A DNA stretch of 9,077 nt, from contig CAKMOY010000026.1 in NCBI GenBank assembly GCA_927911235.1, positions 1 to 9,077 on the forward strand, in the 5' to 3' direction. The position numbers and the translations under genes are program-made. Source of the DNA: an uncultured Moraxella sp. (GTDB lineage: Bacteria > Pseudomonadota > Gammaproteobacteria > Pseudomonadales > Moraxellaceae). Below are positions 5,795 to 9,077 of this stretch, piece by piece. Positions within the stretch are counted from its first letter, which is position 1; each line of letters starts with the position of its first letter. Under the pieces are notes generated by a model. That model made no database searches and was not told the origin of the DNA. It was given only the letters and a program-made list of their open reading frames with translations.

Positions 5795-6982
5795 TTAACG
5801 ATAACCGACTGTTTCCATCATCTCAACCGCCGATTTTTGTTTTTCGCCATATTCGCTGACATTGATTTGACTTGGCTTAAACTCGCCCCAAGATTTTAAC
5901 AAAGCAGATGTTTCCACCTGTGCATTGAGCGGAAACGTATGGCTAATACTGGCGAACAGACCGATTTGCTCTTTGTCCGCCAACCAGTCAATCAGTTGCA
6001 AGGCAAGCTCTGGCTGATGAGCTGTGCGTGGAATCCCAACCGCCAACGCATTGGTATGCACACCGCCATAGCCTGTATTTATCCAAGTTGGCTGAATATT
6101 GGTTTTTTTGTGGTTTTGTTGATACTTGACAAAATTTTGGCTATTTACCAAACCAATTTGACATTTGCCACTGTCAATCGCTTGAAAAATAGCGTCATCA
6201 TTTAACACCACAGGCATGGCAAGGTTTTGCATGTAACCTTTTAACACGTCTTCGGCTTTTTTTTCGCCCAACTGATGAACCAAATCTACCACAAAACTTT
6301 GGTTTGGTGCATAAGAACGCTGGCTTAAACATAGTTTTTGATACCATTTTGGTTTTGCCAAATCGGCATAACTGCTGATATTATTTGGCTCAACCACACG
6401 GCTATCATACACCGCAAGCCGTCCGTAATAAGTCAAAGCCAACCAATGAGCGTCTGGATCAATAAAACGAGCAGGGACTTGGCTCATCGCTTTTTCGGCA
6501 TTAAACGGCTGTAACAAATTATGCTCAACGCCATGATGAAACACGCCCACATCTTCGGTCAAAATGATGTCCGCTGGGCTGTTATCGCCTTCGGCTTGCA
6601 GTTTTGCCAAAATGGACATGGGTTCGTCCTGCACCACATTCACCATCACGCCTGTTTTTTTGCTAAAATTTTCAAAAAAAGGCACAAGATTTTTGCTATC
6701 AATGGACGTATAAATCGTCAATAAATTTGCCACAGCAGGGGCAGTCGCCGAAGCGGCACTTGCGGTAACGGATGCGGTATCATTGACCGTACTTGCGATG
6801 ATGACCGATGTGCTTTGTGGTTTTGGCTGGCTTGCAGGCGTGGACGTAGGTTTTTGTTGAGTTTCGGGTTTTTCGGTTGGATTTGGCGAATCTTGACAAG
6901 CACTTAATGCAAAAAACTTGACAAAACAAGAACTTTTAGCCTTGATTGCCAATTTTTTGAAAAAAGATGAGCGTGAAAACAT
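5795..6982 (-). CDS. Iron(III)-type ABC transporter substrate-binding lipoprotein, altered ligand site
   Basis: A periplasmic binding protein of the FbpA/FutA (ferric-binding, cluster-D-like) type, membrane-anchored. With the ATG at 6982 it has 395 residues: signal region 1-28, lipobox LSAC with Cys29, a 57-residue P/T/S/A/K-rich linker (30-86), then the binding domain from LLTIYTSIDS. Family blocks: ILAKLQAEGDNSPADIILTEDVG at 124-146, YYGRLAVYDS at 185-194, SSYADLAKPKW at 203-213, NQSFVVDLVHQLGEKKAEDVLKG at 227-249, GKCQIGLVN at 272-280, GGVHTNALAVGI at 306-317, and ALQLIDWLADKEQ at 327-339. The family normally has NTYY after the GLVN-like strand; here it reads NSQN (280-283), so the paired tyrosines that bind iron are absent. 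The signal peptide as read has a Lys inside a weak hydrophobic core, and an indel is suspected. No permease or ATPase gene adjoins. An in-frame TTG at 7006 is an alternative start. I am sure of the family, not of the ligand. Confidence 0.85.
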   Translation of the reverse strand: MFSRSSFFKKLAIKAKSSCFVKFFALSACQDSPNPTEKPETQQKPTSTPASQPKPQSTSVIIASTVNDTASVTASAASATAPAVANLLTIYTSIDSKNLVPFFENFSKKTGVMVNVVQDEPMSILAKLQAEGDNSPADIILTEDVGVFHHGVEHNLLQPFNAEKAMSQVPARFIDPDAHWLALTYYGRLAVYDSRVVEPNNISSYADLAKPKWYQKLCLSQRSYAPNQSFVVDLVHQLGEKKAEDVLKGYMQNLAMPVVLNDDAIFQAIDSGKCQIGLVNSQNFVKYQQNHKKTNIQPTWINTGYGGVHTNALAVGIPRTAHQPELALQLIDWLADKEQIGLFASISHTFPLNAQVETSALLKSWGEFKPSQINVSEYGEKQKSAVEMMETVGYR

Positions 6983-6994
6983 GGTGAAAACATG
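6973..6994. repeat. 11-bp perfect tandem duplication over the binding-protein start codon
   Basis: GTGAAAACATG occurs twice in direct succession (6973-6983 and 6984-6994). On the minus strand each copy supplies an ATG (first bases 6993 and 6982). The copies differ in phase by 11 bases, so the two ATGs open different frames. A GGA eight bases before the 6993 ATG is the only nearby Shine-Dalgarno-like match. Confidence 0.9.
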
Positions 6995-7031
6995 GTCAAA
7001 ATCCAAACCAAATCATACAAAACTTGATATT

Positions 7032-7763
7032 TTAACATTGATTGACAATGAAAACTATTTTTTTTATCAAAAAAAGCTCCAATGTTAATGATAAGTGAAA
7101 ACAATCAATCATGAAAAAATGATTGTGTTGCAAAAAGTAACCGACCTGTTTGGCGACATTGTTGTTAAAAATCATACCTGTATGCGACACAGGCAAAATA
7201 ATGTGGTCGGTTTGATTGGGTAAAATCGTTTCGGATAATAGTACCGTACCGTCATTTTCATTGGCGTTTTTTGGCAAAACCACTCGCCCAAGACCTGCCG
7301 ACAAATTCCCTGCAATACTGCCAAGGCTCGTGGTGTTTGGCAAAGGTGCGGTCAAACCGTCCAAGCCATGATGATATGATTGACCGATAAAAGTTGGCAA
7401 AATTTTAGCAATGCGATTGGCAGAAAGACTGCCATTGTGCGGTGTGCCAAGCGTTACCACACGTGGGACTTGCCAAGTGGGGTAGCGGTGCAAAAAATCA
7501 CGAATGACCAATCCGCCCAAACTATGCCCAACCAGATACAACGGCTGATTTTGCTCAAACTTTGTCAAAAGCCAATGATTTAATCGTTCGCTGTGGCGAT
7601 GAATTGGGTGCATCATGCTGTAATAACCAAAAACGTGTGTATCAAAACCTTGCTGTGCAAGCTGATTGGCAAGTGGTTTCATTGCCCAAGCGTGCATATG
7701 TAAGCCGTGCAACAAAATTACTGGCGGTAACGAATTGTTTTTCTTCATGTTGTTTTTATTCAT
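7032..7763 (-). CDS. Alpha/beta hydrolase (lipase/esterase type)
   Basis: A serine hydrolase of the triacylglycerol-lipase/PGAP1-like branch, probably acting on ester bonds; the substrate is unknown. Numbered from the ATG at 7763 (243 residues): PPVILLHGLHMHAW with the oxyanion-hole HG at 19-20, the nucleophile elbow GHSLGG at 79-84 (Ser81), VVTLGTPHNGS at 102-112, acid Asp171 in NENDGTV, and His194 in VSHTGM. The complete triad suggests an active enzyme. There is no signal peptide, so it is probably cytoplasmic, unlike secreted lipases. An in-frame TTG at 7793 and an ATG at 7748 are other starts; none has a clear ribosome binding site. The last ~26 residues (from MIDCFHLSL) are hydrophobic and look foreign to the family: one extra base in the six-A run at 7114-7119 would end the protein after NHFFHD. 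Its 5' end faces the rhomboid gene across 83 bases. Confidence 0.88.
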   Translation of the reverse strand: MNKNNMKKNNSLPPVILLHGLHMHAWAMKPLANQLAQQGFDTHVFGYYSMMHPIHRHSERLNHWLLTKFEQNQPLYLVGHSLGGLVIRDFLHRYPTWQVPRVVTLGTPHNGSLSANRIAKILPTFIGQSYHHGLDGLTAPLPNTTSLGSIAGNLSAGLGRVVLPKNANENDGTVLLSETILPNQTDHIILPVSHTGMIFNNNVAKQVGYFLQHNHFFMIDCFHLSLTLELFLIKKIVFIVNQC

Positions 7764-7846
7764 CTTTTGTTGATAACCAAAAAACACAGACAATTTGGTA
7801 AAAATATTTTAATATGCGTGTTGTTTGTCTTATTATACAGGTTTTT

Positions 7847-8322
7847 ATGTCATTTTTTGCCAAAAATTCCCCAATTGCCATCGGTTTACGCTTGTATCCT
7901 TTAACATTGGCTATTATCGCCATTTGTACTTTGCTGTTTATCGTACAAGTTATTACAGGCGTTGATGCAAGTAGCCCAAGCAATAAAGACCTTGTCAAAT
8001 GGGGGCGAATTTTATGCCGTTTAGCTTGCATAATGAGCCGTACCGATTTGTAACGAGTTTGTTTTTGCACGTTGGTATGATACATTTGATGTTTAATATG
8101 TATGCCTTGTTAATGGTCATGGCAATAAATTTGGGCTATGGATTTTTGGTGTCTGGCATTGATAACGCAGGGCATATTGGCGGTGCGATAACAGGGGCGG
8201 TGCTTGGGTTGTTATATGTTATTAATGTTAAATTTGCTAAAAACAAGTTAAGTTTTGCTAAATCTTCACCATTTATGTTAATCGGTCAAGGGCTGATTTT
8301 GGCAATATTTTCGGCTATTTAG
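7847..8322 (+). pseudogene. Rhomboid-family intramembrane protease, frameshifted and lacking the catalytic-serine segment
   Basis: Rhomboids are membrane serine proteases with a Ser in TM4 (GxSG) and a His in TM6. From ATG 7847: a TM1-like helix (LYPLTLAIIAICTLLFIVQVI), then KWG, where the frame breaks. Adding one G to the run at 8001-8005 joins it to ANFMPFSLHNEPYRFVTSLF, continuing into the rhomboid TM2 motif HLMFNMYALLM. The text then jumps straight (around 8113-8121) to MAINLGYGFLVSGIDNAGHIGG, which is the TM6 entry with its His, and a final hydrophobic helix. TM3 to TM5, including GASG-like serine, are absent, so even with the frame corrected (about 158 residues) it could not be a protease. 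In the read sequence the first frame stops at 8053 and the second begins at 7999. An ATG at 7814 is also in frame, but family homology starts at MSFFAKNSP. Whether the internal gap is real or an assembly collapse cannot be told from here. Confidence 0.85.
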
Positions 8323-8397
8323 TGGCATTTACATCAAAGTTTAGTTTTACTAATTAATTGATTTTTTACATTTTTGTTTTTGGTAAAAAGTACTAAA

Positions 8398-8452
8398 TTT
8401 GCGTAAAATCGCATAGCCTAAAATGGTTTTTTGCGGTAAAATTAGACTGCCT
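8398..8452 (+). promoter_or_regulatory. Imperfect direct repeat with -10-like elements upstream of fumarase
   Basis: The 171-base gap between the rhomboid remnant and fumarase contains two similar units: TTTGCG-TAAAAT-CGCATAGCCT at 8398-8419 and TTTGCGG-TAAAAT-TAGACTGCCT at 8430-8452, about 32 bases (three helical turns) apart. Each holds a TAAAAT that could be a -10; the first has a weak -35 (TTGGTA, 8380-8385, spacing 18). The first unit also contains a TGCG/CGCA dyad. This could be a regulator site or duplicated promoter elements; I cannot name a factor. Confidence 0.3.
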
Positions 8453-8493
8453 TTTTTATCAACATTTTTTTTCACAACATAAGGACTAGCCAA

Positions 8494-9077
8494 ATGACAG
8501 TCATCAAAAAAGACGACTTTATCAACTCAATCGCCAATGCCTTTCAATTCATCAGCTATTATCACCCAAAAGATTTTGTGGACGCTGTGTATGAAGCATG
8601 GCAAAGAGAAACCAACCCATCTGCCAAAAATGCCATGGGGCAAATTTTGGTAAACAGCCGTATGTCGGCAATGGGACACCGCCCAATTTGCCAAGATACA
8701 GGCAGTGCGGTGGTTTTCCTTGACATCGGTATGAACGTGCAATGGGAAACCGACATGACGGTGGAAGACATGGTAAACGAAGGCGTTCGCCGTGCGTATA
8801 ACAATCCTGAAAATCCATTGCGTGCGTCTATCTTATACGACCCAATTGGCAAACGCCAAAATAGCAAAGACAATACCCCTGCGGTCGTGCATATGAATGT
8901 GGTCGCAGGTGATAAAGTGGACGTGATTTGTGCAGCAAAAGGCGGTGGCTCAGAAAACAAAGCCAAATTTGCTATGTTAAATCCATCAGATTCGATTGAA
9001 GAATGGATTTTAAAAACCGTGCCACAAATGGGGGGCGGGCTGGTGTCCACCGGGTATTTTAGGCATTGGTCGTGGGC
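8494..9077 (+). CDS. fumA: Class I fumarate hydratase (4Fe-4S), 5' part, frameshifted near window edge
   Basis: Oxygen-sensitive iron-sulfur fumarase of the FumA/FumB type, interconverting fumarate and malate in the TCA cycle. The window holds about the first 195 codons of a gene normally near 500. Visible: RMSAMGHRPICQDTG at 56-70 with cluster ligand Cys66, MTVEDMVNEGVRRAYNNPENPLRASI-type block at 88-113, the DPIGKRQNSKDNTPAVVHM block at 116-134, and GGGSENKAKFAMLNPSDSI at 150-168. After KTVPQMG the frame breaks: the six-G run at 9030-9035 reads GGGLVST, whereas with five Gs it gives AGWCPPGILGIG, the expected family text carrying the second cluster cysteine. AAGGA at 8481-8485, eight bases before the ATG, supports the start. 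The gene runs off the right edge. Because the break lies in a G run and the gene is central, sequence error is likely. Confidence 0.93.
   Translation, partial: MTVIKKDDFINSIANAFQFISYYHPKDFVDAVYEAWQRETNPSAKNAMGQILVNSRMSAMGHRPICQDTGSAVVFLDIGMNVQWETDMTVEDMVNEGVRRAYNNPENPLRASILYDPIGKRQNSKDNTPAVVHMNVVAGDKVDVICAAKGGGSENKAKFAMLNPSDSIEEWILKTVPQMGGGLVSTGYFRHWSW

Noticed and set aside
7106..7125. Inverted repeat CAATCAT / ATGATTG as a terminator after the hydrolase
   Set aside because: The stem is only 7 bp and A/T-rich with a weak following T tract; not convincing without support.
7756..8085. Minus-strand open frame between the hydrolase and rhomboid genes
   Set aside because: It is antisense to the recognisable rhomboid TM1-TM2 coding region and its basic, low-complexity product matches nothing.
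8562..9050. Long open frame antisense to fumarase (162 codons)
   Set aside because: It lies entirely within conserved fumarase sequence and shows no protein family features.

Overview
The window looks like a chromosomal stretch from a moderately AT-rich gammaproteobacterium. By gene content and protein character I would guess Moraxellaceae (Moraxella or a close relative), but this rests on overall resemblance and not on a marker gene. I see no rRNA, tRNA, CRISPR array, insertion sequence or phage module.

Left part, plus strand (1-3833): inorganic pyrophosphatase (ppa, with a one-base frameshift near its 3' end) and its terminator; a DUF1877/YfbM-like protein followed by a perfect 14-bp hairpin terminator; waaA (Kdo transferase, lipid A core assembly); epmA (lysylation of elongation factor P); and a possible 32-residue ORF directly after epmA.

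Middle part, minus strand (3830-7763, read right to left): an alpha/beta hydrolase (lipase/esterase type); a lipoprotein related to iron(III)-type ABC substrate-binding proteins; a small basic protein I cannot name; then, from their own promoter, a three-gene cluster of a DUF442/TIGR01244 phosphatase-like protein, a YaiI/YqxD (DUF188) protein and a SMI1/KNR4 (SUKH) protein. Spacing in the cluster is tight, with one stop codon directly abutting the next start.

Right part, plus strand (7847-9077): a rhomboid protease gene that is frameshifted and also lacks the segment carrying the catalytic serine, then the 5' part of a class I (4Fe-4S) fumarase, which has a one-base frameshift just before the window ends.

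The most striking overall feature is the number of single-base indels in homopolymer runs: ppa, fumarase, rhomboid, the signal peptide of the binding protein, and perhaps the hydrolase tail. ppa and fumarase are core metabolic genes, so sequencing or assembly error is the simplest explanation. Three features would not be explained that way: the missing rhomboid core, the replacement of the paired iron-binding tyrosines in the binding protein, and an 11-bp tandem duplication over that protein's start codon. I do not see a convincing new multi-gene system; most of the window is ordinary housekeeping content.
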